Position numbers and translations under genes: made by a program | The notes under the pieces: model-generated | Seen by the model: only the letters and a program-made list of their open reading frames with translations | Databases searched by the model: none | Told to the model about the DNA's origin: nothing | Shown: one piece after another, positions 41,552 to 50,535 of the stretch | Numbering within the stretch: the first letter of the stretch is position 1 | Layout: each line of letters starts with the position of its first letter | DNA from: Micromonospora olivasterospora | GTDB taxonomy: Bacteria; Actinomycetota; Actinomycetes; Mycobacteriales; Micromonosporaceae | DNA: 64,000 nt | NCBI RefSeq assembly: GCF_007830265.1 | Contig: NZ_VLKE01000001.1 | Coordinates: forward strand, 4,960,001-5,024,000 | Reading direction: 5' to 3'

Positions 41552-42880
41552 ATGACGAGCGACGCCGCCCCCGCCCGACCCGATCCCACCGACGAGGTCG
41601 TCGACCTCTGCCGCGACCTGCTGCGCATCGACACCACGAACACCGGGGACAACGACACCAGCGCCGGGGAACGCGCCGCGGCCGAGTACGTCGCGGAGAG
41701 GCTGGCCGAGGTCGGCGTCGACGCGCAGCTCATCGAGTCCGCCCCGGGCCGGGCCAACCTCGTCGCCCGCATCCCCGGCACCGACCCGGGCCGGGACGCG
41801 CTGCTGGTCCACGGCCACCTCGACGTGGTGCCCGCCGACGCCGACGAGTGGTCCGTGCACCCGTTCTCCGGGGAGATCCGCGACGGCTACCTGTGGGGCC
41901 GGGGCGCGATCGACATGAAGGACTTCGACGCCATGGTGCTGGCCGTGGTGCGGCACTGGCAGCGCGCCGGCGTCCGCCCGGCCCGCGACATCGTGCTGGC
42001 CTTCACCGCGGACGAGGAGGCCGGCAGCGACTACGGGGCGCACTTCCTCGTCCAGCGCCACCGCGGCCTGTTCGACGGCTGCACCGAGGCGGTCGGCGAG
42101 GTCGGCGGCTTCTCGTACTCGATCGACCAGCAGCAGCGGCTCTACCTGATCGAGACGGCCGAGAAGGGCATCGACTGGCTGCGGCTGCACGCCAAGGGCC
42201 GGCCCGGCCACGGCTCGTTCGTCCACGACGACAACGCCGTGACCGCGCTCGCCGAGGCGGTCGCCCGTATCGGCCGGCACCGCTTCCCGGTCACCGTCAC
42301 CCCGACCGTGCGGGCCTTCCTCGAGGAGGTCTCCGAGGCGCTCGGCGTGGAGGTGGACCCGAACGACCCGGAGACCGCGATCGCCAAACTCGGCCCGATC
42401 GCCAACATCATCGGCGCGACCATCCGCAGCACCGCCAACCCGACCCGCCTCGCCGCCGGCTACAAGGACAACGTCATCCCCGGCCGGGCCACCGCCACCA
42501 TCGACTGCCGCAGCCTGCCCGGGCAGTCGGAGATGCTGGAGGCGCAGCTGCGCGAGCTGGTCGGCCCCGACATCGACATCGAGTACATCCAGCGCCAGCC
42601 CGCCCTGGAGACCACCTTCGACGGCGCGCTCGTCGAGGCCATGTCGGCGGCGCTGCGGGCGGAGGACCCGGGCGCCCGGCCCGTGCCGTACATGCTCTCC
42701 GGCGGCACCGACGCCAAGGCCTTCGCGCAGCTGGGCATCCGCTGCTTCGGGTTCGCGCCGCTGCGGCTGCCCCCGGACCTCAACTTCTCCGGCCTGTTCC
42801 ATGGCATCGACGAGCGGGTTCCGGTGGACGGACTACAGTTCGGCGTGCGAGTTCTCGACCGGTTCCTCCGGTCCTGCTGA
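41552..42880 (+). CDS. M20-family metallopeptidase (ArgE/DapE-like)
   Basis: The 442-residue enzyme has DALLVHGHLDVVPADADEW (metal His and catalytic Asp), LWGRGAIDMKDFDAM (bridging Asp), FTADEEAGSDYGAHFLV (catalytic Glu and metal Glu) and a late metal His in NFSGLFHGIDERVPVD. The central lid domain lies about 190-310. Substrates are N-acyl amino acids or dipeptides; which one is unknown. The start ATG 41552 follows GGAAGGTGATCTG. Confidence 0.9.
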   Translation: MTSDAAPARPDPTDEVVDLCRDLLRIDTTNTGDNDTSAGERAAAEYVAERLAEVGVDAQLIESAPGRANLVARIPGTDPGRDALLVHGHLDVVPADADEWSVHPFSGEIRDGYLWGRGAIDMKDFDAMVLAVVRHWQRAGVRPARDIVLAFTADEEAGSDYGAHFLVQRHRGLFDGCTEAVGEVGGFSYSIDQQQRLYLIETAEKGIDWLRLHAKGRPGHGSFVHDDNAVTALAEAVARIGRHRFPVTVTPTVRAFLEEVSEALGVEVDPNDPETAIAKLGPIANIIGATIRSTANPTRLAAGYKDNVIPGRATATIDCRSLPGQSEMLEAQLRELVGPDIDIEYIQRQPALETTFDGALVEAMSAALRAEDPGARPVPYMLSGGTDAKAFAQLGIRCFGFAPLRLPPDLNFSGLFHGIDERVPVDGLQFGVRVLDRFLRSC

Positions 42881-42936
42881 CCGTGTCCGCCGCCCGGCCG
42901 CCCGGCGCGGATCATCCCCCATCGAAGGGAACGCAC

Positions 42937-43605
42937 ATGACCGACCAGCACGGAGAGCTGGACGCTGCCCTGGAGCGGGTGATCGACGCCGCCCGCCGCC
43001 ACCTGGCCGCCGTCCGGGCCGCCGAGGGGCGCATCGACGACGACGCCGTCTGGCAGGCGTACGTCGCCCTGAACAACGCCTCGTTCGCGTACGACGAGCT
43101 GCTGCTCGACGCGTTCGGCGAGGTCACACCCTGGGACGTGGAGTCCATCGACCCCGACGAGATCGACGAGCGCCTCGCCGGGGGGCCGGAGGGCGTCGAG
43201 CCGACCGACCCGCACCCGCGGGTCATCTCGGTGCGCCAGCGCCGCGACTACCGGGTCCCCAGCGTCGCCGCGCTGCTGCGCGTCGCCGAGGCGGCCCGCC
43301 GCGAGGGCACCCCCGAGGAGGAGGAGCCCGCGCCCGTGGAGGGCGTCGGCGAGGCCGTGCTGGAGCTGCTGCAGAGCGGTGACGGTTCGCTCAGCGCGCT
43401 GGACGTCCCGGAGTTGGAGCCGCTCGACGGGGTGGTGATGGTCAGCGAGGTCGCCAGCCCGGTCGACCTGGAGTCGTTCGACGACGACGACCCGGTGGGC
43501 CCGTTCCAGCCGGGCGCCGACGACCGGCTCGTCGGCCGCCTCGACGAGCACCCCTTCCTCGGCCTCGGCGACGAGGAGCACGACCACGCGGGGCACCGCC
43601 ACTAG
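42937..43605 (+). CDS. Hypothetical acidic protein, 222 residues
   Basis: The N-terminal helical domain (LDAALERVIDAARRHLAAVR, DAVWQAYVALNNASFAYDEL) is followed by an acidic, probably disordered C-terminus ending HDHAGHRH. I recognise it as an actinobacterial hypothetical often found near cell-division or core loci but can give no function. The start ATG 42937 has GAAGGGA upstream. It may share a transcript with the M20 gene (56-base gap). Confidence 0.7.
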   Translation: MTDQHGELDAALERVIDAARRHLAAVRAAEGRIDDDAVWQAYVALNNASFAYDELLLDAFGEVTPWDVESIDPDEIDERLAGGPEGVEPTDPHPRVISVRQRRDYRVPSVAALLRVAEAARREGTPEEEEPAPVEGVGEAVLELLQSGDGSLSALDVPELEPLDGVVMVSEVASPVDLESFDDDDPVGPFQPGADDRLVGRLDEHPFLGLGDEEHDHAGHRH

Positions 43606-43614
43606 GCCGCGAAC

Positions 43615-43649
43615 GCCCCGGCGCCCGACCACCGGCCGGGCGCCGGGGC
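43615..43649. terminator. Perfect 13-bp bidirectional hairpin
   Basis: GCCCCGGCGCCCG (43615-43627) pairs with CGGGCGCCGGGGC (43637-43649) between convergent genes. Confidence 0.75.
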
Positions 43650-43684
43650 CTCCCCGCGCGCCGGCCGCCCGGGGCGATCCGACC

Positions 43685-43876
43685 TCAGTACGACAGGCCG
43701 GGCTGGGGCTGGTTGACCCGGCGACGACGCAGCACCACCTGCCGCGTGCCGTCCCGGTACAGCCGGACCCGGGCCAGCTCCCATCCGGAGAACTCCGCCT
43801 GGATCGCCAACTGCGCCGCGGCGGTCAACCGGTCGACGTTCGAGGGCAACCGCAGCGGCGCGTATTCGTAGTCCAT
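43685..43876 (-). CDS. DUF5703 family protein
   Basis: The 63-residue product (MDYEYAPLRLPSNVDRLTAA, then AIQAEFSGWELARVRLYRDG, TRQVVLRRRR) matches the short actinobacterial DUF5703 family, typically located beside M20 peptidase genes. I start at ATG 43876, where the conserved sequence begins; ATG 43894 would add MGSMEP. Function unknown. Confidence 0.82.
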   Translation of the reverse strand: MDYEYAPLRLPSNVDRLTAAAQLAIQAEFSGWELARVRLYRDGTRQVVLRRRRVNQPQPGLSY

Positions 43877-43957
43877 GGGTTCCATGCTGCCCAAGCCGGG
43901 TGGCCCTCCGCCACCCCCGCCGCCGGTCGGCGACAGCCGCCGCGCGCGCCGCCCGGA

Positions 43958-44928
43958 TCAGCCGTCCCGTTCCGGGTAGCCGACCGGCACCGCCGACACG
44001 TCGTCCAGCGCCACGATGATCTCCTCGGGCAGGGTCATCCGCTCCACCTGCAGCGCCCCGAGCAGCTGCCCGACCGTCCGGGCGCCCAGGATCGGCGCGG
44101 TCACCCCCGGCCGGTCCCGGATCCAGGCCAGCGCCACCTCGAGCGGCGACACCCCCAGCCCGCCGGCCGCCGTGGCCACCGCCTCCACGATGCTCGAGCA
44201 GCGCGGCTCCAGGTACGTCGCCACGAACCGCTCGAAGTGCGGCGACGCCGCCCGCGAGTCGGCCGGCCGGCCGTGCCGGTACTTGCCGGTGAGCACCCCC
44301 CGGCCGAGCGGCGACCAGGGCAGCACGCCGAGGCCCAGCGCGGCGCAGGCGGGCAGGACCTCCCGCTCCACCCCCGCTCCAGCAGCGAGTACTCCACCTG
44401 GGCGGCCACCACGGGGGCCCGCCCCGGCCAGGCGGCCTGCCACGCCGCCGCCCGCGCGGTCTGCCAGCCCGAGAAGTTGGACACCCCCACGTAGCGGACC
44501 CGGCCGCTGGCCACCGCATGGTCCAGCGCCGCCAGGGTCTCCTCCAGCGGGGTGTCCGGGTCGTACCCGTGGACCTGCCACAGGTCGACGTGGTCCGTGC
44601 CGAGGCGGCGCAGCGAGGCGTCCAGCGTACGCAGCAGGTGGCCCCGGGAGTTGTCCCGGCGCCGGCCGCTGCCGGGCCGCAGCCCCGCCTTGGTGGCGAT
44701 GAGCACCTCGTCGCGGGGGACCAGGCTGCCCAGCAGCGACCCGATCACCGACTCCGCGTCCCCGTCGCCGTACACGTCGGCGGTGTCCACCAGGTTGCCG
44801 CCCGCGTCGAGGTAACTCTTCAGCTGGGCGGCTGCGTCGTCGGCGTCGGTGTCCCGGCCCCAGGTCATGGTGCCGAGCGCGAGCCGGGAAACCGCCAGCC
44901 CGCTTCGGCCGAGCGGTCGCTGTTGCAT
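43958..44928 (-). pseudogene. Aldo/keto reductase with a single-base frameshift
   Basis: The first part (44928 to about 44376) encodes RPLGRSGLAVSRLALGTMTW, the catalytic LVDTADVYGDGDAESVIG (Asp, Tyr), VLIATKAG (Lys) and LWQVHGYD (His). At the C-run 44371-44375 one base is missing: the frame leaves VEYSLLERG and resumes one frame over as VEREVLPACAALGLGVLPWS and continues to TGA 43958. The repaired protein would be about 323 residues. TAAGGT ends six bases before ATG 44928, so the mRNA is leaderless. The lesion may be real or a sequencing error. Confidence 0.85.
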
Positions 44929-45126
44929 GGTTGAACCTTATTCCGAACCCGCCGCCACCGAATATCCTCGCCTCCGTCGAGTTCCTGCTCGCCCTACCGG
45001 CTGGGGCCGTTGCCCGGTCGGTTCCGGCCCGTCCCCGGTGCGGACGTTCGGGGTGAGCCGGTGATCGGCTCCGCCGTCGGCATTGCGTAACCTGGTGCGA
45101 CCTGTGGTGCGGGATGGGGAGGACCA

Positions 45127-46179
45127 GTGCGACTCGGGCTCAGCCTCGGATATCAGACAGCGTGGAGCACACCGGCCGACCACCTGGCGCTCGCCCAGGA
45201 GGCGGACCGGCTCGGCTACTCGGTGGTGTGGGCGGCGGAGGCCTACGGCTCGGACTCGCCCAGCATGCTGGCCTGGATCGCGGGCCAGACCGAGCGGATC
45301 GACGTGGGCAGCGCCGTGATGCAGATACCCGCCCGCACGCCGGCGACGACCGCGATGACGGCCGCGACGATCGACACGCTCTCCGGCGGCCGGTTCCGGC
45401 TCGGCCTGGGCGTCTCCGGCCCCCAGGTCTCCGAGGGCTGGCACGGGGTGCGGTTCGCCAAGCCCCTCGCACGCACGCGCGAGTACGTCGACGTCGTCCG
45501 GCTCGCCATGGCGCGCAAGGAGGTCGCGTACGACGGCGAGTTCCACACGCTGCCGCTGCCCGACGGCCCGGGCAAGGCGCTGCGGCTGGGCTTCCACCCG
45601 ACGCGCGAGCGGATCCCGATCTACCTCGCCGCCGTCGGCCCGAGGAACCTCGAACTGGCCGGCGAGATCGCCGACGGCTGGCTGGCGGTCTTCTACGCCC
45701 CCGACTTCGCCGACGAGCAGCTCGCGGCCGTCCGCGCCGGACGGGCGAAGGCCGGCAAGGAACTGGCCGGCTTCGACGTGGTGCCGTCGGTGCCGGTGGT
45801 GGTCGGCGACGACGTCGCCTCCTGCGCGGAGCTGGTCCGCTGGTACGCCGCGCTCTACGTGGGCGGCATGGGCAGCCGGCAGCAGAACTTCTACAACCAG
45901 CTCGCCACCCGGATGGGCTACGGCGACGCGGCCCGCGAGGTCCAGGACCTCTACCTGGCCAAGCGGCAGCGCGACGCGGCCGCCGCGGTGCCGCTGGAGT
46001 TCATCGACCGCACCTCGCTGCTCGGGCCCAGGGAGCGCATCGCCGAGCGGATGCGGGAGTACGCCGACGCCGGGGTCACCACCCTGTCGGTGACCCTCTT
46101 CGTCGCCGACCGGGACAGCGGCGTGCAGACCCTGCGTACGGTCGCCGAGGCGCTCGACCTCTCCGGGGTGGGCGAGTGA
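45127..46179 (+). CDS. LLM-class F420-dependent oxidoreductase
   Basis: The 350-residue TIM-barrel enzyme has [40 protein letters not shown] and [20 protein letters not shown], the pattern of luciferase-like F420 enzymes. The substrate cannot be inferred. The start GTG 45127 has GGGGAGGA upstream. Its stop overlaps the uppP start (GTGA), an arrangement I regard as common in actinobacteria although no metabolic link is obvious. Confidence 0.88.
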   Translation: MRLGLSLGYQTAWSTPADHLALAQEADRLGYSVVWAAEAYGSDSPSMLAWIAGQTERIDVGSAVMQIPARTPATTAMTAATIDTLSGGRFRLGLGVSGPQVSEGWHGVRFAKPLARTREYVDVVRLAMARKEVAYDGEFHTLPLPDGPGKALRLGFHPTRERIPIYLAAVGPRNLELAGEIADGWLAVFYAPDFADEQLAAVRAGRAKAGKELAGFDVVPSVPVVVGDDVASCAELVRWYAALYVGGMGSRQQNFYNQLATRMGYGDAAREVQDLYLAKRQRDAAAAVPLEFIDRTSLLGPRERIAERMREYADAGVTTLSVTLFVADRDSGVQTLRTVAEALDLSGVGE

Positions 46180-47012
46180 CCTGGGTAGAGGCAATCGTCC
46201 TGGGCGTCGTCCAGGGCCTGACCGAGTTCCTGCCGGTCAGCTCGTCGGGGCACCTGCGGATCACCTCCGCCCTCTTCTTCGACCGTGACGCCGGGGCGTC
46301 CTTCACGGCGGTCACCCAGCTCGGCACCGAGGCCGCCGTGCTGATCTACTTCGCCAAGGACATCTGGCGTATTGCCCGTACCTGGCTGGTCGGCATCGTC
46401 GACCGCTCGGTCCGCAGCAGCCTCGACTACCGGATGGGCTGGTACGTCATCATCGGCTCCATCCCGATCGGTCTGTTCGGTTTCCTGTTCAAGGACGCGA
46501 TCCGGGAGACGGCGCGCAACCTGTGGGTGGTGGCCACCACCTTGATCGTCTTCGCGTTCGTGCTGGCCTTCGCGGAGTACTGGGGCCGGCAGTCCCGCAC
46601 CCTGGAGCACTTCCGGATGCGCGACGGCGTGGTCATGGGCTTCGCCCAGGCGATGGCCCTGGTCCCCGGCGTGTCCCGCTCCGGCGGCACCCTGACGGCC
46701 GGCCTGCTGCTCAACCTCACCCGCGAGGCGGCGGCCCGGTACTCGTTCCTGCTCGCCATCCCGGCCGTGGTGATGTCCGGCGTGTTCAGCATTCCCGACG
46801 TGTTCGAGCCGGCCGCGACCGGCACGGCCGCGCCGAGCGGGGCGCAGATGGTGGTGGCGACCCTGATCGCCTTCGTCATCGGCTACGCCGCCATCGCCTG
46901 GCTGCTGCGCTACGTCGCGCATCACACCCTGTACGTCTTCGTGCTGTACCGGGTCGCGCTGGGCACCCTGGTCCTCGCCCTCCTGATGACCGGCACCATC
47001 GCCGCCACCTGA
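46176..47012 (+). CDS. uppP: Undecaprenyl-diphosphate phosphatase
   Basis: The 278-residue integral membrane enzyme recycles the C55 lipid carrier for peptidoglycan by removing one phosphate from undecaprenyl diphosphate. The catalytic motifs are [16 protein letters not shown] near residue 15-30 and [19 protein letters not shown] near 160-180. About eight membrane segments are present. The start GTG 46176 is coupled to the LLM gene. Overproduction of this family is associated with bacitracin tolerance. Confidence 0.95.
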   Translation: MTWVEAIVLGVVQGLTEFLPVSSSGHLRITSALFFDRDAGASFTAVTQLGTEAAVLIYFAKDIWRIARTWLVGIVDRSVRSSLDYRMGWYVIIGSIPIGLFGFLFKDAIRETARNLWVVATTLIVFAFVLAFAEYWGRQSRTLEHFRMRDGVVMGFAQAMALVPGVSRSGGTLTAGLLLNLTREAAARYSFLLAIPAVVMSGVFSIPDVFEPAATGTAAPSGAQMVVATLIAFVIGYAAIAWLLRYVAHHTLYVFVLYRVALGTLVLALLMTGTIAAT

Positions 47013-47020
47013 CCCGATAC

Positions 47021-47063
47021 GCCGCTGGCCGGCACCCCGTGGTGTGGGGTGCCGGCCAGCGGC
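47021..47063. terminator. Perfect 18-bp bidirectional hairpin
   Basis: 47021-47038 pairs exactly with 47046-47063 around GTGGTGT, between convergent uppP and the secreted lysozyme-like gene. It is the strongest hairpin in the window and is followed on the plus strand by TGTTCGTTGT. Confidence 0.85.
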
Positions 47064-47082
47064 TGTTCGTTGTGTGCGGGTG

Positions 47083-47682
47083 TCAGCTGTTCCAGTGCTG
47101 GGCGACCAGGTCGGCGGCCTGCTGCTCCCACTGGGCGTACGCGTCCGGGTAGGCCGACACCTGCACCGTCTGCGCGGCCTGGGTCAGGGGCATGTCCTGC
47201 CACCCGTCGACCTGCCGCAGACCCTTCAGGAACGCGGTCGTCGAGTACTCGGGGTCGGTGATCTGCTCCGGGGTGCCCCAACCCGAGGACGGGCGCTGCT
47301 GGAACAGGCCCAGCGAGTCGTGGTCGTTGGCGTCGCCCAGGTGCCCCAGGTTCTCCAGCTTCGACTCCTGCAGGCTGGTGGCGATCGAGATCACCGCGGC
47401 CCGCTCGGGCAGACCGGCCTTCTTCGTCGCCGCGATGATCGCCTTCGCGTTGGCCGTCTGCTCGTCGTTCAGGTCGATGTGCGACTGCTGGCCCTGCACA
47501 CCGTGCGGGATCAGCTTGGTGTTGTCGGGCTTGTCGGCCTGCACCGTCACCGCGACCGGCTTGCCCTGCACCGGGGTCTCGGCGTGGGCGGCGGTGGCGT
47601 GCAGCGGACCAGCGGCCAGGCCACCGGCGAACGCCAGACCAGCGATACCGAGAACGCTCTTACGCAGCAGCATCGTGTTCAT
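47083..47682 (-). CDS. Secreted lysozyme-like (transglycosylase-fold) protein
   Basis: The 199-residue product has a Sec signal peptide (cleavage near AHA-ET, residues 34/35) and a C-terminal lysozyme-like domain: AAVISIATSLQESKLENLGH (candidate catalytic E106), DSLGLFQQRPSSGWGTPEQI and VQVSAYPDAYAQWEQQAADL. This pattern accompanies actinobacterial cell-wall hydrolases; activity is not proven. The start ATG 47682 follows GGAG. I looked for a c-di-AMP riboswitch upstream and did not find a convincing one. Confidence 0.8.
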   Translation of the reverse strand: MNTMLLRKSVLGIAGLAFAGGLAAGPLHATAAHAETPVQGKPVAVTVQADKPDNTKLIPHGVQGQQSHIDLNDEQTANAKAIIAATKKAGLPERAAVISIATSLQESKLENLGHLGDANDHDSLGLFQQRPSSGWGTPEQITDPEYSTTAFLKGLRQVDGWQDMPLTQAAQTVQVSAYPDAYAQWEQQAADLVAQHWNS

Positions 47683-48060
47683 CAGAGAAGCTCCATTCGG
47701 GGGTCGGCGCACACCAAAGGGGGGACGGCGTGCGCAAGCACCGTCAGGCGCTCGAAAGCTCGAAGGGGGAAGTCTTCTGCCCGGTGCGACCGCGGGGCAG
47801 GGATGCCTCGTCGCGGCGGGGTGCCTCGTCGGGGCGGGGGCCTCGTCGCGGCGTCGGGAACCATGTCCAACGACCGGCGGCCCACCATCATTCCGGGCCC
47901 AGCCACCCCGCCTCACCCGAGCGGGCGGCCCTCCTCCGGTCGCGCACCGGTGTTCAACGCCCCCACCCCGCCCCCGATTCCGCCTCCACGATGCCGCCGG
48001 TCACACCCCAGCACCCGGCCAGACCGGACATTCGGCGCACGACGCGCCACCGGGGCGGAC

Positions 48061-48130
48061 TGATCCACCCCCATGTCGCCGACATGGCGGCATCCCGCAG
48101 GCTCGGACACCCCCATGTCGCCGACATCGA
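48061..48130. repeat. Dispersed two-palindrome repeat element, copy B
   Basis: TGATCCACCC is followed by CCATGTCGCCGACATGG (48071-48087), a spacer reading CGGCATCC then GGCTCGGACACC, and CCATGTCGCCGACAT (48113-48127). Relative to the TGATCCAC flank, the spacer is the reverse complement of that in copy A at 12325-12394. Confidence 0.85.
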
Positions 48131-48215
48131 GTCGGATGACGCAGGCGGCGCATCCGGGCGGTGTCGGGGCGCGACGGACTCACCCCGGGAGAAACCATCC
48201 ACAGGGGGAACCACC

Positions 48216-48221
48216 TAGGGT
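48216..48221 (+). promoter_or_regulatory. -10 box of a leaderless phosphatase transcript
   Basis: TAGGGT ends seven bases before GTG 48229, and there is no ribosome-binding site. Confidence 0.5.
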
Positions 48222-48228
48222 GGGCAGG

Positions 48229-49053
48229 GTGGCGACACTTCTCCTGCTGCGACACGGCCGTACCACCGCCAACGCCGACGGCGGCCTCGCCGGCCGGCAG
48301 CCCGTGGAGCTGGACGACACCGGCCGGGCCCAGGCCGCGGCGGTGGGCGAGCGGCTGCGCGGCCTGCCGCTCGCGGCGGTGGTGAGCAGCCCGCTGGTCC
48401 GCTGCCGGCAGACCCTGGAGCTGGCGCTGCCCCAGGCCACGCCGGTCCTCGACGAGGGCCTGATCGAGTGCGGGTACGGCAGTTGGGAGGGGCAGCCGCT
48501 GAAGAAGCTGGCGAAGGAGCCGCTCTGGCCCGTCGTGCAGCAGCACCCGAGCGCCGCCGTCTTTCCCGAGGGCGAGTCGATGGCCGCGATGTCGGCTCGC
48601 GCGGTGGCGGCGGTACGCACCTGGGACGCCCGGGTCACCGCCGAGCACGGCTCGGAGGCGGTGTGGCTGGCGTGCAGCCACGGCGATGTGATCAAGGCCA
48701 TCGTGGCGGACGCGCTGGGCGTACACCTCGATCTCTTCCAGCGCATCGTGGCGGACCCGGCGTCGGTGACGGCGATCCGGTACACGCCGCTGCGGCCGTT
48801 CGTGCTCCGGCTCAACGACACCGGCGGCGACCTGGCCGCGCTCGTGCCCCCGCCCCGCAAGCGGCGCCGCCGGCCGGCGAAGCCGGCGGACTCCGACGCC
48901 GCGGTCGGCGGGGAGCGGGGCGGGGCGGTGAGGCCCCCTGGCGCGCGCGACCACGCCGGCCCGGGGCGGCGGGTACGACGGGCGCGGCCCGTGGGCGCGA
49001 TTCGGTGTCGGTGGGGTGCGCGACGGTGTGACGGGCCGGATAGGGTCGTGGGT
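48229..49053 (+). CDS. Histidine phosphatase (MSMEG_4193-type phosphomutase-like), no own stop codon
   Basis: The domain begins ATLLLLRHGRTTANADGG (catalytic RHG) and continues with LVRCRQTLELALPQATP, GYGSWEGQPLKKLAKEP and WLACSHGDVIKAIVADAL (second catalytic His). Homologues end near SDAAVGG, about residue 225. Here the frame does not stop: it runs through an Arg/Gly-rich stretch into the DUF3090 gene and ends only at 49632. Either a 467-residue fusion is made or an indel near 48900-49030 has removed the stop. This gene, DUF3090, SCO1664 and mshC form a conserved actinobacterial block. Confidence 0.82.
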
Positions 49054-49632
49054 ATGACCCACCAGGTGCACGCCTTCGAGCCGCCGGAGCGGTTCGTCGC
49101 CGGGACCGTCGGGCCGCCGGGGGAGCGCACGTTCTTCCTCCAGGCGCGCGGCGGCGGCCGGCTGGTCAGCGTCGCGCTGGAGAAGGTCCAGGTGGCGTTG
49201 CTCGCGGAGAAGCTGGAGGAGTTGCTCACCGAGGCCCAGCGCCGCTTCGGGGTGCAGCTGCCCGAGGCGCCGACCGCGGTGGGCGACAACGACCCGCTGG
49301 ACACCCCGGTCGACGAGGAGTTCCGGGTCGGCACCCTCGGGTTGGCCTTCGACGTGGACTCGGCGACGGTGGTGATCGAGGCGATCGCGGCCGGCGAGAC
49401 GGAGGCCGAGGTCGAGCTGGGCGACGACGCCGACGACGAGGACTCCGAGGACGAGGAGCCGGACGACGACCTCGACCGGCTGCGCGTCCGGCTGACCCCG
49501 GAGGCGACCCGCGAGTTCATCGAACGGGCCCGCCGTGTCGTCAACGCCGGTCGTCCGCCCTGCCCGCTCTGCGGCCAGCCGCTGGACCCCGCCGGGCACC
49601 TCTGCCCGCGGCACAACGGTTACCATCGGTGA
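49054..49632 (+). CDS. DUF3090 family protein
   Basis: The 192-residue protein matches DUF3090: HQVHAFEPPERFVAGTVGPP, GERTFFLQARGGGRLVSVAL, EKVQVALLAEKLEELL, an acidic middle (DDEDSEDEEPDDD) and a C-terminal zinc-ribbon-like PPCPLCGQPLDPAGHLCPRH. The role is unknown. TAGGGT (49041-49046) ends seven bases before ATG 49054, so it can be expressed on its own leaderless mRNA although the upstream phosphatase frame also runs into it. It overlaps the next gene as GTGA. Confidence 0.88.
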   Translation: MTHQVHAFEPPERFVAGTVGPPGERTFFLQARGGGRLVSVALEKVQVALLAEKLEELLTEAQRRFGVQLPEAPTAVGDNDPLDTPVDEEFRVGTLGLAFDVDSATVVIEAIAAGETEAEVELGDDADDEDSEDEEPDDDLDRLRVRLTPEATREFIERARRVVNAGRPPCPLCGQPLDPAGHLCPRHNGYHR

Positions 49633-50447
49633 CCTCGTCGGAGTTGCGACCCCTGCACGACGGCGCGGCGGCGCTGCGGCTGCTGCGCGACGGTGAGCTG
49701 TCCGTCGAGGGGCGGCTGGTGGACGCCTCCAACACCACGCTGCTCGGCACGCTCACCCTGGGCGGGGCCAGCGCCCGCTGCGTCTACAAGCCGGTGCGGG
49801 GCGAGCGGCCGCTCTGGGACTTCCCGGACGGGACGCTCGCCGGCCGGGAGGTGTCGGCGTACCTGGTCTCCCGGGCCACGGACTGGGACCTGATCCCGCC
49901 GACGGTGCTGCGGGACGGCCCGTTCGGGCCCGGTTCCTGCCAGTTGTGGATCGAGGAGCCGGCCGACGCCGAGCCGCTGGTCGGGTTCGTGCCGGCCGCC
50001 GAGCTGCCGCCGCGCTGGTTCCCGATCGCCGCGGCCCGTGACGACGACGGCACGCCGTACGCCCTCGCCCACGCCGACGACCCCCGGCTGGCCCGGCTCG
50101 CCGTCCTCGACGCGGTGATCAACAACGCCGACCGCAAGGGCGGCCACGTGCTCGTCGGCCCGGACGACCGGATCTACGGCGTCGACCACGGGGTGAGCTT
50201 CCACGTCGAGGTGAAGCTGCGTACGGTCCTGTGGGGCTGGGCGGGCCGGGAGCTGCCGCCGGACGCGCTCGAGATGCTCGCCGGCCTCGCCGGCCGGCTC
50301 GGCGGGGCGCTGGGCGAGGAGCTGGCCGAGCACCTGACGATCGGCGAGCTGGCGGCGCTGGCCGCCAGGGTGGACCGGCTGCGCGAGACGGGCCGGTTCC
50401 CGCAGCCGTCGGAGGACTGGCCCGCGGTGCCCTGGCCGCCCATGTGA
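49629..50447 (+). CDS. SCO1664 family protein (PI3/4-kinase-like fold)
   Basis: The 272-residue protein has ARCVYKPVRGERPLWDFPDG, LAGREVSAYLVSRATDWDLI, LAVLDAVINNADRKGGHVLV and RIYGVDHGVSFHVE, a kinase-like pattern with a catalytic-loop-like NNADRKGGH and a DHG in place of DFG. The family is conserved beside mshC in actinobacteria; its substrate is unknown. The start GTG 49629 is coupled to DUF3090. Confidence 0.88.
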   Translation: MTSSELRPLHDGAAALRLLRDGELSVEGRLVDASNTTLLGTLTLGGASARCVYKPVRGERPLWDFPDGTLAGREVSAYLVSRATDWDLIPPTVLRDGPFGPGSCQLWIEEPADAEPLVGFVPAAELPPRWFPIAAARDDDGTPYALAHADDPRLARLAVLDAVINNADRKGGHVLVGPDDRIYGVDHGVSFHVEVKLRTVLWGWAGRELPPDALEMLAGLAGRLGGALGEELAEHLTIGELAALAARVDRLRETGRFPQPSEDWPAVPWPPM

Positions 50448-50535
50448 CCCGATCGGGCCCGACGGGCGCGCGGTGTCGTGTTGATCACTACGGGGCCGGC
50501 TCCGGGGCCTGGGGCGGCTGGTTAGGCTGGCGGTC

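Larger units (their letters stand above)
47683..48228. other. 546-base intergenic region
   Basis: No gene is visible. It holds a GC-rich stretch near 47800-47870 with three imperfect copies of GCCTCGTCGCGGCGGGG, the palindromic repeat copy B at 48061-48130, and the promoter of the phosphatase gene at 48216-48221. A hairpin GAGCTTTCGAGC lies in the leader of the minus-strand secreted gene. Confidence 0.6.

Noticed and set aside
47683..47880. c-di-AMP (ydaO-type) riboswitch before the secreted lysozyme-like gene
   Set aside because: Such genes often have one in actinobacteria, but the conserved core segments could not be found.
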